Shown: piece by piece, positions 33,801 through 45,840 of the stretch
Numbering within the stretch: position 1 is the first letter of the stretch
Layout: each line of letters begins with the position of its first letter
From: Motacilla alba alba
Taxonomy: Eukaryota; Chordata; Aves; Passeriformes; Motacillidae
Assembly (NCBI RefSeq): GCF_015832195.1
Contig: NC_052026.1
Coordinates: 18,447,013 to 18,511,012 of the forward strand
Direction of reading: 5' to 3'
DNA: 64,000 nucleotides
The notes under the pieces: model-generated
What the model saw: the letters and a program-made list of their open reading frames with translations, nothing else
Database searches by the model: none
Told to the model about the DNA's origin: nothing
Made by a program: the position numbers and the translations under genes

Positions 33801-36656
33801 TCCGCTTCTGCTGTGAATTAGGGGACAAAAAGTCAGCAGAGAACCACATTAAAAAGGCCCGAAACAAGCTGTGCTTTATGGAGCATTTGTAGCTCTGCCA
33901 CCAAAACCATTTCTCTTCTGCTTTGCAGGTTTCTGGCCAGCAGCACTGAGGACTGAGGACTTTTGGAGATGCTGGGTTTTAACTGTGTGCCTGCAGGAGG
34001 GACAGGGACATCCCTGGCCGTGCTGTGGGCTGGAGACGGGACAGCCCCCACCCCGAGGGTGAGAGCTTAGAAAGTGCAGGCAAAACCAAACCTGCCGTGA
34101 GAAACTGGGGACAGTGAGAGAGGAGCCACACAGATCAGCCTGTGCGTGCAGGAAACATCCTGAACCTCCTGTCTGAGGTTTTCCCTCTTCTCCCACGGGA
34201 TGTGCTGGTGACCGGGGCATCTCAAGGGGTTTGTTGCTGTAGAAAATCCATGTTATCTCTGTACCAGAGGAGCTCCCAGTTCTCCATATTTCCCATCAAA
34301 CTGAGAAATCCCCACCCCAGTGTGGAGCTGCAACCTCTACAATGGGGGGCTGGACCAGTTTTGGGAGGCCCGAAGTCTTTCCCATTTTCTGCAATTCCTG
34401 TCTGGGCAGCCCTGTGGAGGGGAAAGCCTCGCATGCCCTCTCCCTGCCCTGATGGAATCATCTCCATCCTTTTCCCCCTTTCAGGCTTTGCCCTTCGGCC
34501 CAGCCCCACCAAGCCCAGCAGGAAAAGGGAACCAGCAGCAAAACCCATCCTGGCTACCAGGCCAGCCGAGCCCACAGCTCCCCTGGAGGGACCAGCAGAC
34601 ACAGACCCGCTCCATCCCAGCACGGAGTGGGTTTCTCTGCGCTAATTACTGCTAATTGAGCCACTTGACAGTGGGGGAGCCCTGCCCTGGCCAGGCTGAT
34701 AGAGTATCAGGGAGATAAGGAGCACTCAGCACAGGTAACGGGGAAGTGTTGTCAGACCTGTGCTGGCACCTTCTGGAGGGGTTATCTCCCCTTCCCAGAG
34801 CACAGGGCACCAAATTCCGAAGGGAAACACTCTGATCCTGAGGATCTGTGGAGAGCCTAAGCTTTTTAGGAGGTGCCCTGTGGGATTTTGGTGACTCGGG
34901 CTCAGCAAAGCAAGCTGGCATTCATTTCAGAGTAACTCTTTTAAATTTCCTTAACATGCATTTTATTCCTTTGGCCGGCTTTTGCTGTTGTTAATTTAAC
35001 ACTGTGGAAAAGAAACTTTAAACATTTTCCCCCCTTTTTTCTTCCCTACAGAGAAATAAATTTTTTTCTTTTAACAAATGCTGTGTCTCTCAGAACTTTT
35101 GTTATTTTTCACCACCTCCAGTGACCTACACAGAGTAATTCAGCTCCTACACCATCCTGAACACCAGGTAGGACTTACTCACACCTACTTACCAAAGTGG
35201 AAACTTGGACGGGGTGACATTGTTGTTCTGTTTTTTCTTTTAAATTACTCACAACTGTAAATAGGAAATCAAAATCACTGGATATTTTTGCAGCCGATTC
35301 CGAGAAAAACCTTGTGTGTGGATGCATTTCCTGGCTGTGGCAGCTGCCACACATCACACCTGGGAGGTGAAGCTCACGGGGTCACAATCCCTGCCCAGCA
35401 GTGCCAGTGTTTTGTCTCAGGGATGTAAAAACCAAGAAAACATCACCACTTCACTCCTGGAGGAGCCAACAGAGCATGTCCATGGCTATCAAATCAGTGA
35501 CAGGGCAACCACACACCTGAGAAGCTGCTGGGTCCTCTAACCCAAAGCTTGGGATGTTTTCCACATCAACTATCCCCATTTTCTTCCTGGAGGTACCTCA
35601 ATCATCTGCTTTCCTCTTCCCCCTGTGCACTTCCAGTTTGGTTTAAGTTCCCAAAGTTTCCCAGCTTGTTACACAAAGCTCATAACAAAGTCTGTGGCCA
35701 GCTCTCTCTTTGATAATTCCTTCCCCCCATTTGTTTATCTCAAGTCCTGAGCTTTGTTCCAGGCCCAAAACCAAAAGCCTTTCTACCCCGTTCTCCTCTT
35801 GACTTGTTGCAGATGTAACGAAATAAATCTTTAGAAAGAACAAACCTTCACTTCCTCTCTCCCGTCTGATTCAGTCACAAACCCCAGGAAAGAAAAATAA
35901 ATCACAACCTGAGCTCGCCTGGTCTCTCAGGATTCCAGTCTGCTCCTGGAAGCCACCATCCAAACTGGATGTGTCCATTCCTCAGAGGAACCAGTGAACG
36001 AGCCACCAAAAAGGATCTGATCACCATGAAATCCTTATTTTGAGCATGGCCAAGGTCAAAAAACCTCTGATCAGCCCAAATTAAGGTGGATGTGGTGGTT
36101 GATGAGCACGACCATGCTGGTGGTGCCTTCCTAGAGCTGGTCCTTGGCACTGAAGGGTGATGCGTCCCTGGCTTGTCTCGCAGCCCCTCGTGTGGCTCTG
36201 CCCCTCTTTTCTCCCCTGCCAACCCCACCCCAAGGAATTTAAAACCGCAACCAGAAAAATCATCTGTTTGGGCTTCGCAAACTGGCCACAGCAGAGGTGG
36301 AAATTCCCTCCAGACAGAGTTTGTCCTTCTGCTGAGAGCTGTTTCCATGTTAAACCTCTGCTGCTCTTCCATCCACCATCCACAGGTGCTCAGATTCTCT
36401 CCAAACACGCTCCAGCCACGAGGTCTGACCAAATCCCTGTTTTCAGCTGGGGAATCCATGGATGTTCTGCTGCCCTGGTCCTGCTCTGGGATCAAACACA
36501 TCAGCCCAAAGCCCTTTCCAGAGCCCACCTCCCTCGGCAGCAGCCTGGACTAGGAATGGACACAGGGTCTCCTCCACAGGGATGCCAAGTGGAGAATAAC
36601 TCCTTAAAAATGGGGCTGCCTGTGTTCGCCTAACAAGGTCTTCTCTGGGGTCTAAG
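33801..36656. other. Intergenic region, nothing recognised
   Basis: About 2.9 kb with no recognised gene, repeat or RNA. Open frames up to 208 residues (35902-36528, minus) have no domain I know. Confidence 0.4.
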
Positions 36657-36706
36657 TTAAAGCTAAGCTTAGCTTTAAGCTGGGAAATACTGGAGCTCTA
36701 TAAAAG
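36657..36706 (+). promoter_or_regulatory. Perfect 22-bp palindrome followed by a TATA box
   Basis: Bases 36657-36678 form a perfect inverted repeat centred on AAGCTT (36665-36670). Twenty bases further on, TATAAAAG at 36699-36706 is a strong TATA box on the plus strand. Together they could be a cryptic promoter with a dimer-binding site. Confidence 0.4.
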
Positions 36707-36879
36707 GGTGATTTGATTTACCAGGTATGTTCTGCCCTGTGGGTTTTGCTCTTCCAAGGGTGCTTGGGGGAAGATGTGCAGAACCACCACAGCTGTCAGA
36801 AGATTTTTGGGTTATGTCCCTAGTCCCGACTTTCACTGATGAGGGTTTTCTCTTTGTGTGTGTTTTGTTTTAAATTTAA

Positions 36880-37090
36880 ACAAGAGGCCTTTGCACACTC
36901 GACACAATCCATCCACTTAGCACTGAAGAAAGTGTAATTAGACACTTTGAGAACTGGAAGAAATTAACTCCGACCACAGCCCGTCACTCAGACTATTACT
37001 TAATAATATTTCCCAAATGTGCAAAGCACTTAGTTCTAGAATAACAGGAAAGAAGTGTAACTTCCCACCCCGAGCAAGGCTCTGCCGTGT
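36880..37090. promoter_or_regulatory. Candidate conserved noncoding element
   Basis: Repeat-free AT-rich sequence with 'gtgtaattagacactttg' near 36931, 'actattacttaataatattt' near 36992 and 'gtgcaaagcacttag' near 37019. It lies next to a GC-richer stretch (37,080-37,500) and has no reading frame. Not tested for conservation. Confidence 0.3.
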
Positions 37091-37857
37091 GAGGTGCGCA
37101 CGAAAACCCCGCCAGCCTCCAGGAGACGTTCTGCCACCTCCCATCACCTGAGGGCTACCAGGAGCCCTGAAGGATGCCATTCATGGTCCCCAGTCCCACG
37201 GTCTGAAGGGCTGGAAGGGAGTCAAGGGCAGCGACCAGCCCGAGGTGCTGGGGCTGCGTGCGAGAAGATCTCCCTCAGCTTCCAGCACGCCACGGAAACC
37301 GCGGAGAAATTGCTGTTTTCCTTCTTCTGCAGCGCCCTTGCCTCACCCCACGCTACAGAAGCCTGGCTAGAAAGAGATTATTGTGATTCCTGCCCGTTTC
37401 TTCGCTCACGACAAAAGGGCCCATTCATCCTGGCTAATTTTGAGGGGAGAGCAAGGGGTATCAGTAGCATGAACTGGAGCTGAGCGTCTCGACCACAGTG
37501 GAGCGAGCCGCGCTCGCTGGCCAGTCCAAGCCAGGGAAACAGATATCCTTCATTTGGAGCTTCGGAGGGGAGCATTTCTCTGGTTTTTAAACACAAGTAT
37601 CTTTGCTGGCCGTGGCAGGTTTTAAAAAGTCCTGACGAAGCAGGGCCGGGCCATTTTCCCAGCAGAAACAAGAGGCTGTTCAAAAAAGTGGGGGGAAAAC
37701 GTTGCTCTCGTGTGTTTCTGCTTCAGGAACCAACACACCCACCCTCACCCACCTGAATTACCCCTCGCATATTCAATGAGGCCGTGTCCAGAGCAACGAA
37801 CCTCTCGCCTTGCTGCAGAACCCTGAAAAAAAAATTGATTTTTTTAATAAAAACATC

Positions 37858-38090
37858 CGTGATGCCTTAAATGCTGAAGTCATTGTGAATTACAGCTCCC
37901 AGGATTTCCCCATGTGTGTGGGAAGAGCTGCAGTGTAATTGCTTTCAGCAGAGTATCACTGCAGTCTATAATTAAAATATATGAGATTGCCAGTTTCAAA
38001 ATATTTAAGTGATTTCATCTGTATTTAGGAGAATGTGTCTCTCTGAGCAGCTCATTTAGAATGATATTCCTATTTTCAGTGCATGGCATG
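37858..38090. promoter_or_regulatory. Candidate conserved noncoding element
   Basis: Unique AT-rich block with 'gtcattgtgaattacagctc' near 37878 and 'tctataattaaaatatatga' near 37965. It has SOX-type (CATTGTG) and TAAT motifs and no simple repeat. The right edge meets the gene-free flank of an AAAAT microsatellite. Confidence 0.3.
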
Positions 38091-38257
38091 GGTCCTGGGT
38101 GAAAGAAAAGGATGATTTTGTTGTCTTCTTTTTGTCTGAGGAAGCACCTGGGGGAGGGTGGAGACACAGGGCTCAGACTTCAACAGAATGTTCCAGTCCT
38201 GGGGAGATCCGTGGTGAAAGCTGAAGTGACATTCCAGAGATGGAGGGGGAGGTGTCA

Positions 38258-38408
38258 CAAAATAAAAATAAAAATAAAAATAAAAATAAAAATAAAAATA
38301 AAAATAAAAATAAAAATAAAAATAAAAATAAAAATGAAAATAAAAATAAAAATAAAAATAAAAATTAAAATTAAAATAAAATTGAAATTGAAATTGAAAT
38401 TGAAATTA
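38258..38408 (+). repeat. (AAAAT)n microsatellite grading into (TTGAAA)n
   Basis: About 150 bases of AAAAT/AAATA units, ending with several TTGAAA hexamers near 38380-38405. Frames rich in Ile and Lys on plus and Phe and Ile on minus are artefacts of the repeat. Confidence 0.96.
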
Positions 38409-40579
38409 AGTAATAATAATCCTGTAATTCCCAGTGTCACTGCAGGAGGGAAAATTCCATCCTCCTGCGAAGCTGAGTGAGGGATCGTCACTCAGAAGAT
38501 GAGAATAAGCACAAGGAGGCAAAGATGATAATGTTGTAGCTGTAATGAGACACAAATGCTATTCTGATGGTTTTCTCTGAAAGGAATACACCAAGCCCAA
38601 GCGATTTAATTGAAGATCTCTCAGGCTTTGCACGGCCACAGAGGAAGGGAAATCTACTTTTTTTGTGGCAGAACATGAGTGGTTTTCCCAGGAAAATTAA
38701 AAGAAAGATGACAAAAAAAAGAGATTTTAAAGAGGTTTTTTTCCTGTAAGGACATGACATGAAGGATCTTCGTTGTCCATGTGAGAGAGAGAGGCTGTGA
38801 TTAGATCAGATAAAACACAGAATTTGGGGTTTTTTAATGTTTTATGAATACATTCATGGCATTACACTTGTCTGCTTAACACTGAGCACAGCCCCAAGGA
38901 GTCCTTTGGCAAATGCAGCTGGGGGGGAGAAAAGGGAGAAACTCCTGGGCTGTTAAAGATGCCAACAGGTAGAGATGAACATCCACAATTCCCGTTCTGA
39001 AGCACCCTCTGAGCTTCTCCAGAACAAACGCCCCAAGGTCGGGATGCAGCTTTTGAAGCTGCTGAGATCTTTGAACTGAAGAAGTGGGATGGATTTTACT
39101 GCTTTTTGATTTAGGGGTAACTGAGAGGTGTTTCAAAAACTTTTATGTCATTTTCAGTCTCATGAGAAGGGTGAGACAACACAGATGTGATAATTCACAC
39201 TATTACAATTAGAAGCTATTTAAATTTTTTTTTCTACAAATTCATTTCCCACAGGTCAGTCAGCAAAAATGCATTTTTATTTTTGGCAAGGAAGCCCTGG
39301 AGAAAGTGAGGATTTTTTACCTGAGTGTTCAGGGGGCTCTGACCACCTGGGACTGCTCTGCTGGGAGGAGCAGGAGATGCTGTGAGGAAATAACTCCTGT
39401 TTCCCCTCCATCCCATCCCATCCCATCCCCACCAAGGCTGGGAGATGCACAGGACCCCACAGGCACCCAAGGTTTGCTGCAGAACACCAGGGAGAAGGCA
39501 AGAGGACAGATTAATCCTCTTTTCTCTGAAGAAACCCGTGATTAATGCAGCTTGGAGGGACTGGAGGAAGGGAATTGCTCAAAATCAAGCAAGGAAGTCC
39601 TTGGCTGTCCCTTGTTGATACTATATATGGTGCTTGGTCAGTTGTGCTTGAGGAGCAGCAGCCAGGATTGCATTTTTATTGTATTTCTTTCTAAAGCAGA
39701 AAAAAAAAAAAAGGTCAAATAACTGGGCTGTGCTCAAAGAGCTGCGGTGATGGATGATGCTGTGAGTGGCAGCTGCTGAATTTCCAGCCCTGAGAGCGTT
39801 TCTGGGGCTGCTGCAGGGGTTGTGTCAGTGGCCTGTCTGTTCCCATGCCTTTGGGATTCTCCCAAGGCCAGTTTTGACCATGTGGGCTGGCTTGGCAGGG
39901 AACTGCGTGGGGAGTGATGCAGAATCCTCTGGAGCAGAGCTGGGGCTGGTGTGGGGACAGCAGCGAGCAGGGGGTGGGAACCAGAGCATGGAAAGGGGAA
40001 AAGGGGAAAGGGGAAAGGGGATTGCTGCTGCTGCTGCTGATTCCCACTGCACAGATAACCCCAGGATAACACCAGGAGCTGTGAGGACAGAGGCTGGAGG
40101 TGTTTCAGCTGAGCCAAGAGGTCACTCACAGGTTACTCAAAGGTGAAGAGGCAGCTGGTGGTCACGGACTGGCAGAGGAACATCCTGTGCTGCACCAGGG
40201 GAACCGGCAAGGAACGAGTTCCTGCTGCCTCAGAGACATCCCAGAGGATCACAGCTCATTCCCTGCCCACCCCACTGCCCAGAAAGACACAAACTCACCT
40301 TTATCATCAGCACCCTGAAATCTTGGTGCCCCTTTCCACCTGCCTCACTCAATGGGACAGGACCATTTATTCCATCATGAACTGCTCACCCCAGCAGGCT
40401 GATTTCCCAGGGTTAGGGACATCAGGTTGTCCCTCCTCCTCTCCAGACACTCATTTAAGGTCCAAAGCATCTGGGGCTGCATTTCTTGCAAATCCTGACT
40501 CCCCTTATCCCAGCAGCCCTGCAGAAAGTGCAGGAACATCCCCCCTTCCCTGCACTCCCCTTTTACATCTGCTCCACAT
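38409..40579. other. Intergenic region with minor simple repeats
   Basis: About 2.2 kb without a gene. It has a short CCATC repeat near 39407-39430, a GGGGAAA repeat at about 39996-40020 and a GCT-triplet run just after it. The G runs could fold into a quadruplex. Confidence 0.45.
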
Positions 40580-40930
40580 TTGCATCCCAGAAATCAGAGA
40601 ACTGAGTTATGTGGAATTACAGAGCTGGAGTATGGAACTGATTGGGTATTCAAGCTAAATAAGATGAATTTAAAGATCTCTCCAGGAAATTGAGTGGAAC
40701 ACCCAAACTGACATGGGGTATTAAATATTATATTTGTGCAGTTGCTCTTTGGAGCCCGTTGGCATCGAACATCTGGGAGCACGATTTAGAGCACAAAGAA
40801 ACTGAATACCTGCTCAAAATTATGCTCATCAGAGCTCAGAAATTAAAATATTACTGGGTACACTCCGAGCCAGTCCTTCCCTGCAAGGTAGGGCTATTAA
40901 AATATGATTAGCTGAGCCATATCTGCTCTC
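40580..40930. promoter_or_regulatory. Candidate conserved noncoding element
   Basis: A 350-bp unique AT-rich block with 'aagctaaataagatgaattt' near 40653, 'gggtattaaatattatattt' near 40716 and 'attaaaatatgattagctga' near 40894. No repeat or coding signal. Not tested for conservation. Confidence 0.3.
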
Positions 40931-41308
40931 AGAGCTGTCAGACACCATTACAGCTGAAAAGACCTCGACGCAACGCTATCAGCAGCAGCAGGATGCCAAA
41001 ATCTGAACCCTGCAAACGCTCACCCCAGGAGCAGGGGGAATGAAAAGGATTAGCAGGAGAAGCTGGGGGTCTCAGAGCATTGGCTGTGCAAATGGAGGTG
41101 GCTTTGGGCTGCTCTTTAAGGTAAGGGAGGTGAGAGCTTGGATGTTTGGGGTTTTTTCTGATGTGGGAAGAGCTTTGCCCTTCACTGCCTCGAGCGTGTG
41201 TTGCCTCCTCATCATCACCCAGGAGAGCGATGAGGCTTTCTTGCTGCCACAGCCCCCTGCAATCACAGCTCCCTGTCCCCACCGTGTTCACATTTCCAGA
41301 GCTCTCCG

Positions 41309-41317
41309 TGGGTGGTC
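41309..41317. promoter_or_regulatory. Perfect GLI consensus site (reverse orientation)
   Basis: TGGGTGGTC is the complement of GACCACCCA. It lies about 470 bp from an AT-rich block with a conserved look and near a small GC-rich patch at 41,630-41,760. A single 9-mer match can be chance. Confidence 0.35.
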
Positions 41318-41779
41318 AGGATTGCGTTTCCCGCTCCTGGCTGGGGAATAAAATCCAAACCACCACAGAAAACCTGCAGAGACTGGGCTCAGGTCGGGGT
41401 AATTACCATGCTCTCCTGCTCCTGGAATCACGGCGAGATATCCAAATATCTGCATTTACAGACATAAAAAAATCTTCTGCATTATGTGATTACCGCATAT
41501 ATATTTATTTTTCAAGTGTGGCTGCACCAAACCGGACACCCGCGGAAGAAGCGGCTTTGCAAAAATAAGGCAGAAATGCCGTTTTTTGTTGGCTTTTTTT
41601 TTTTCAGGACTGAGGCCAGCCGAGCTCCGAGGTCCCAGCCCCGTGTCCCCACTGTGCCGCTCCCTAATCCGTGCAGAATTCCCACAAAAGCCGAGGCAGC
41701 GCTGCCTGGCCCGGCCCGGCGGGAGCCGCCGCTGCCTGCCCGTGTCAGGGCTTATTACTGCGTGTTTTCACACTTATCC

Positions 41780-41875
41780 CCAAGGTGTTGAACTCGCCCC
41801 GGAGGTTAATTAGTAATTTATTGCCCTGTCATCAGTTCGAGGCTACTAATGGCTTCAATTTAGCCCCAGGGCTTT
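41780..41875. promoter_or_regulatory. Candidate conserved enhancer core
   Basis: About 95 unique bases with 'ggaggttaattagtaattta' near 41801, 'tgccctgtcatcagttcgag' near 41822 and 'ctactaatggcttcaattta' near 41844. Homeodomain and TGTCATCA-type (PBX/MEIS-like) motifs are packed together. A T-rich tract follows at 41,880-41,930. Confidence 0.38.
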
Positions 41876-42027
41876 TGGTTTTCTTTCTTTCTTTTTTTTT
41901 TTTTTTTCTTTCCTTTTATTTTTTTTTTCCTCCTGCCTGCTTTGGAGGATCTGCCAGTTGAAGCAAACGGGAAAGAGGCAAATCTACTTGGAAAAGTGCC
42001 TGGAAAAGGGAAAAGCTGCGGATGACA

Positions 42028-42110
42028 GCATCACAGAACAGGTTGGGTTGGCAGGGGCATTAAAGATCATCCCAGCCTCCTGCCATGAGCAAGGGAATTC
42101 TTCCACAAGG
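42028..42110 (-). mobile_element. CR1 LINE fragment
   Basis: Reversed CR1 tail: 'atcacagaacaggttgggtt' near 42030, then 'cattaaagatcatcccagcc'. The rest is too diverged to define. Confidence 0.65.
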
Positions 42111-42888
42111 GACATCTCCTGCCCCTTCTCCATCCCTGGGAGCAGCAAGAGTGGGATGTGCCTGGGTGATTCTGGGTGCCAGGCTCCCAGCGCCTCCCCA
42201 CAGGGATCCACAGGGCAGAAATGGAGTGATTTTAGGGAAAAAAACAGAATTAGATCTCATCAAGAATACTGAGGGGGTTCTTTCAGCTACCAAACAAATC
42301 CCTTGCGACTCTCTCTAGGGAGGGACAGCTGGGCAAAGCCCAGACGCAGAGGGAAGCAGGGGCTGTGGGATTTGGGATTCTTGCATCCTGCCCATCCCTG
42401 TGCTGGGATGAGCCCGTGCAGGCAGCAGGGTGGGAAGGTGCAGCTCTCAAAACCGTGTGAGCTGTCAGCCAGGAAGGAAAAAGGTATGACATCTCTTTGG
42501 ATTTGGATTCAAAAAGGAAAAAAAACCCTCCAGTTTTCACCTCCACGCACATGGGTTCCCAGAGCAACATCTGCTGTTCCCCTGCTGGGTTAATTTATGG
42601 CCATTAACTTTAGGGCTAAGGACAGTTTATGGAAAAAAACACCTGCTTTCCCCCACTCCCAGGGCAAGGGTGGAATTTTCTCTGACTCTGCATCCTAAAT
42701 AAAGCTCCCTTCCAGGCCCTGATGATTCATGCCACGGCTCACACACACACATGCCTTATGTTAGAGGCCCTGTCAAGATGCTCGTGCCCCTCTGGAGCTG
42801 GAGGACCTTGCACAGAGCTCATTTATCCCCATCCCCAGGGGAACTCTGAGCCCTGAGCCTGCCTGCCCTGCTGCTGATGGCTAAAAAA

Positions 42889-43240
42889 ATCAGATTACTT
42901 TGGATTGGAGGGGACCTTTAAAGGTTTTTTAGTCCAACCTTCCTGCAGGGACACTTTCAGGGTAAATCAGGTTGCTCCTTGTTGAACCTGACCTTGAATT
43001 CTGGGGCATCCACCACCTCTCTGGGCAAACTGTGCCAATGTTTTATGGCCTTAATGTGGAAAACTCCCTCCATCCATGGGCCAACCTCTTGCAGAAAGTC
43101 CTGGGGAGCTCTGTCTGCATTAGGGTCACTGCAAAGCCACCAAGTTTTGCTTCCAGCTTGGATTTCTACATCCCAAACCTATCCCATCCTTTCCATCTCT
43201 TCTCTGAACTCACCTTACACGAGCACCAAGCTCAGGCCAG
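42889..43240 (-). mobile_element. CR1 LINE 3' fragment
   Basis: Reversed CR1 tail of about 350 bp: 'tttggattggaggggacctt' near 42899, 'ttagtccaaccttcctgcag' near 42930, then 'ccaccacctctctgggcaa' near 43011. The order is that of a CR1 3' end. Confidence 0.82.
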
Positions 43241-43334
43241 CCCTTGTTGTGTTTTCTCAGCCCTTTGACACAGATCCCTGGCTCTGCTTCTGTCATTATA
43301 AAAGATTGGCTTTCCATGATGGAGCTTTCAGTCA

Positions 43335-43422
43335 AGGAAAAAATAAAAAATAAAAAAGGGGAAAAAAAAAAAACAAGAAGAAAAGAAGGAAAGAAAAAAA
43401 AAAGGAAAAGAAATCAAAATGA
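43335..43422 (+). repeat. A/G-rich low-complexity tract
   Basis: About 90 bases of A runs interrupted by G on the plus strand. It encodes only Lys-rich nonsense frames. Confidence 0.85.
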
Positions 43423-44539
43423 GACTTGTTGGCAGCAAACTGAAGATAAAACCTGGACACTCATCCAAGCTTGTGTTTGAAAGCTGATAGCCAGCACTGG
43501 GCAGCTCCAGAGACCCCCCAGGCTGCAAACACCCCTCACCCGGAGCAGGGGTTGCCACACAGGGCTGGACCCCAGGGTTTTCCCCCTTTCCCACACCCAC
43601 GCCACCCTCCAGCCTCAGCCCTGGGGCAGATTTTGTCTGTGCTGCGTTTTGGGAGCGTGAGCAGAGCGAGGTGGTGCTGGTGGGGTGGGGGGAGAGGCCT
43701 GTGACTAATCTTGTAACCTTTCCTTTCAGTGTTTAAGAGAAGCGAAGGCTGTTTACAATAAAAGCCAGCGATATTTTTCATCCTTCCAAATGGAACAGGG
43801 ATTCTATAAACAGAGGAGCCTCAGACACAGCAAACACCTGTTGAAGGGAACCGGCTTGAGGAGGCACGCGAGGGCTCTGTCCATCCATCAGAGCCTCCTG
43901 GCCACTCGTGGGCAAGTTCAAGGTGAAGAGCACGGCACAGATCTGCTGGTGGGGGCAGGCTGGGATAAGCAGAAGCATTAGCAAATATCCCCTGGTTTTC
44001 CTTGGGAAGTTGTGGAGCAGGGAAGAGATTTCTACCTCCCGGGCTGAGTTTCGGTCTGCACGTTCCTGGGTTGGATTTTTGGAGCAGTTTTTCTGTTGTG
44101 GCACTTCCGAGGAGGACCCCCAGTTTGGGAAGTTATGGAATAACCTGTCAGAACTTCCCCTGGCTTCCCTACGGCCCTTGGCTCAGGTTTCAGCCCTGCA
44201 CCAGAGCATGTGAGCTTTGATTTCATCCAAGCTGCTGTGGCTTTGAGCTTTTCCCAAACTAATCAAATCAAACACAACCTTGCTCACATAATCCTGCAGG
44301 CTGGGATTGAAATCAGCAGCTCCTCCGGCTTCAGGGGTGTCTTGTGGTGGTGAATTCCAAGGATTAATCATGGATATCTTCCCACAATATAGCCTACAAC
44401 ATACCCCTGGTAATTACTGACCTAAGGGAGCTAAATCAATCTCATAGCCTCTTAATTTGCTTTTTATTTTTTCCCCACAAAGGTTGGTCAAAGCCACCCA
44501 GAATTCTGCCAGGGAGCACCTGTGAGCCACCCGTGTGTT

Positions 44540-44650
44540 TGGAATCATGGAATGTCCTGAGTGGGAAGGACTCCACAAGGATCCCACTCCCCTGCGGAGT
44601 GACATTCCCCGTGAGCCGCCAGAGGAGGACTTTCCAAGGCCATTGTTCAA
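44540..44650 (-). mobile_element. CR1-like fragment
   Basis: 'ggaatcatggaatgtcctga' near 44540 followed by 'gtgggaaggactccacaagg' fits the reversed tail of a CR1 subfamily. The remainder is diverged. Confidence 0.6.
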
Positions 44651-45476
44651 AACCATGACAAGCTCATCCTCCTTATGACTTCTTTTTTCCTTTTCCCACC
44701 CCTCTGAGAGCAAGGCAGAGAAATGTCCTCAATTCCAGCGCGGATTTCTCAGCTTGGATAAATGAGCACAGCTCCGCCGATGCTGTGGAGCCTCTCCAAC
44801 TTACACCTACTCCAGAACCCGCTCTCCCATGTTTTATATCCTGCATTTCCCTGGCTGGGGACGAGGAAGGCTCCATCAAAGTGCCTGTTTATCTGACATC
44901 CCATCCCAGAGGATGAGCCAAGAGCTCGGGACCCATCGGAAGCACGGCTGATAAAGTGCACGGAGAATCGTCGTCTTCCGTGGCTGTAATTCTTCCCAAA
45001 GCTTTGCTTCCAAAACATTTTTCCACCTGTTGCTAGAAAGGCTGTCCTGCTCTGCCCGGGCTCTGGAAGTGTGTGCTGACAGGCTGTGTGTAATGTCATC
45101 TCCCTGCTTCCAACCCTGCTCCAGGCTGGGGAATGCAGCGGGCTGGGCTGAGGATTGCTCTGATGGAAAGGGGAGGAGGTTGTTTTGTTTCCAAACTTTA
45201 TTTTAAGGGCTTGGGTTTGCTCCTATCCTAACGAAGAGTTTGGCACTGGTGATTAGTTATCAACAGGATTTAAAGTCAGGCTGTGCCTCAGAGCAGCGTC
45301 TGTGGTCCCTTGGTGCCCAGCTCACCCACAGCAGCCTCTGCGTCCCCTTCCCATCAGAAATGCCCAAGGTTTTGTTCCATATGCATTTTCTGTATCCTAT
45401 GAAATCAATTGATACTCACAACTTCTATGGGTTCAAAAATTAGAGCAGTGAAGATCAGAAAATGCATCACAAAAGC

Positions 45477-45840
45477 AGGGAATGGTTTGTGTTGGTAGGG
45501 ATTTTAAAGCTCATCTCATTCCACCTCCCCTGCCATGGGCAGGGACAACTTCCACTGTCCCAGGCTGCTCCAAGCTCCATCCAGCCTGGCCTTGGGCACT
45601 GCCAGGGATCCAGGGGCAGCCACAGCTGCTCTAGGCCCCTGTGCCAGCGCCTCATCTCCCTCACAGGGAAGAATTTCTTCCCAATACCCCACCTATCCCT
45701 GCCCTCTGGCAGTGGGAAGCCATTCCCTGTGTGCTGTCACTCCAATTCCTCATAAACACTCTCTCTCCTGGCATTGGAAGGCTGCAATTAGATCATCCCA
45801 AAATCTTTTCTCCAGGCTGAGCAATCCCAACCCAAGATGC
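45477..45840 (-). mobile_element. CR1 LINE 3' fragment
   Basis: A well preserved reversed CR1 tail: 'ggaatggtttgtgttggtag', 'ctgccatgggcagggacaac', 'ccagcctggccttgggcact', 'aggggcagccacagctgctc', 'agaatttcttcccaatacc' and 'caggctgagcaatcccaacc' follow each other in the right order. About 365 bp remain of the full element. Confidence 0.93.
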
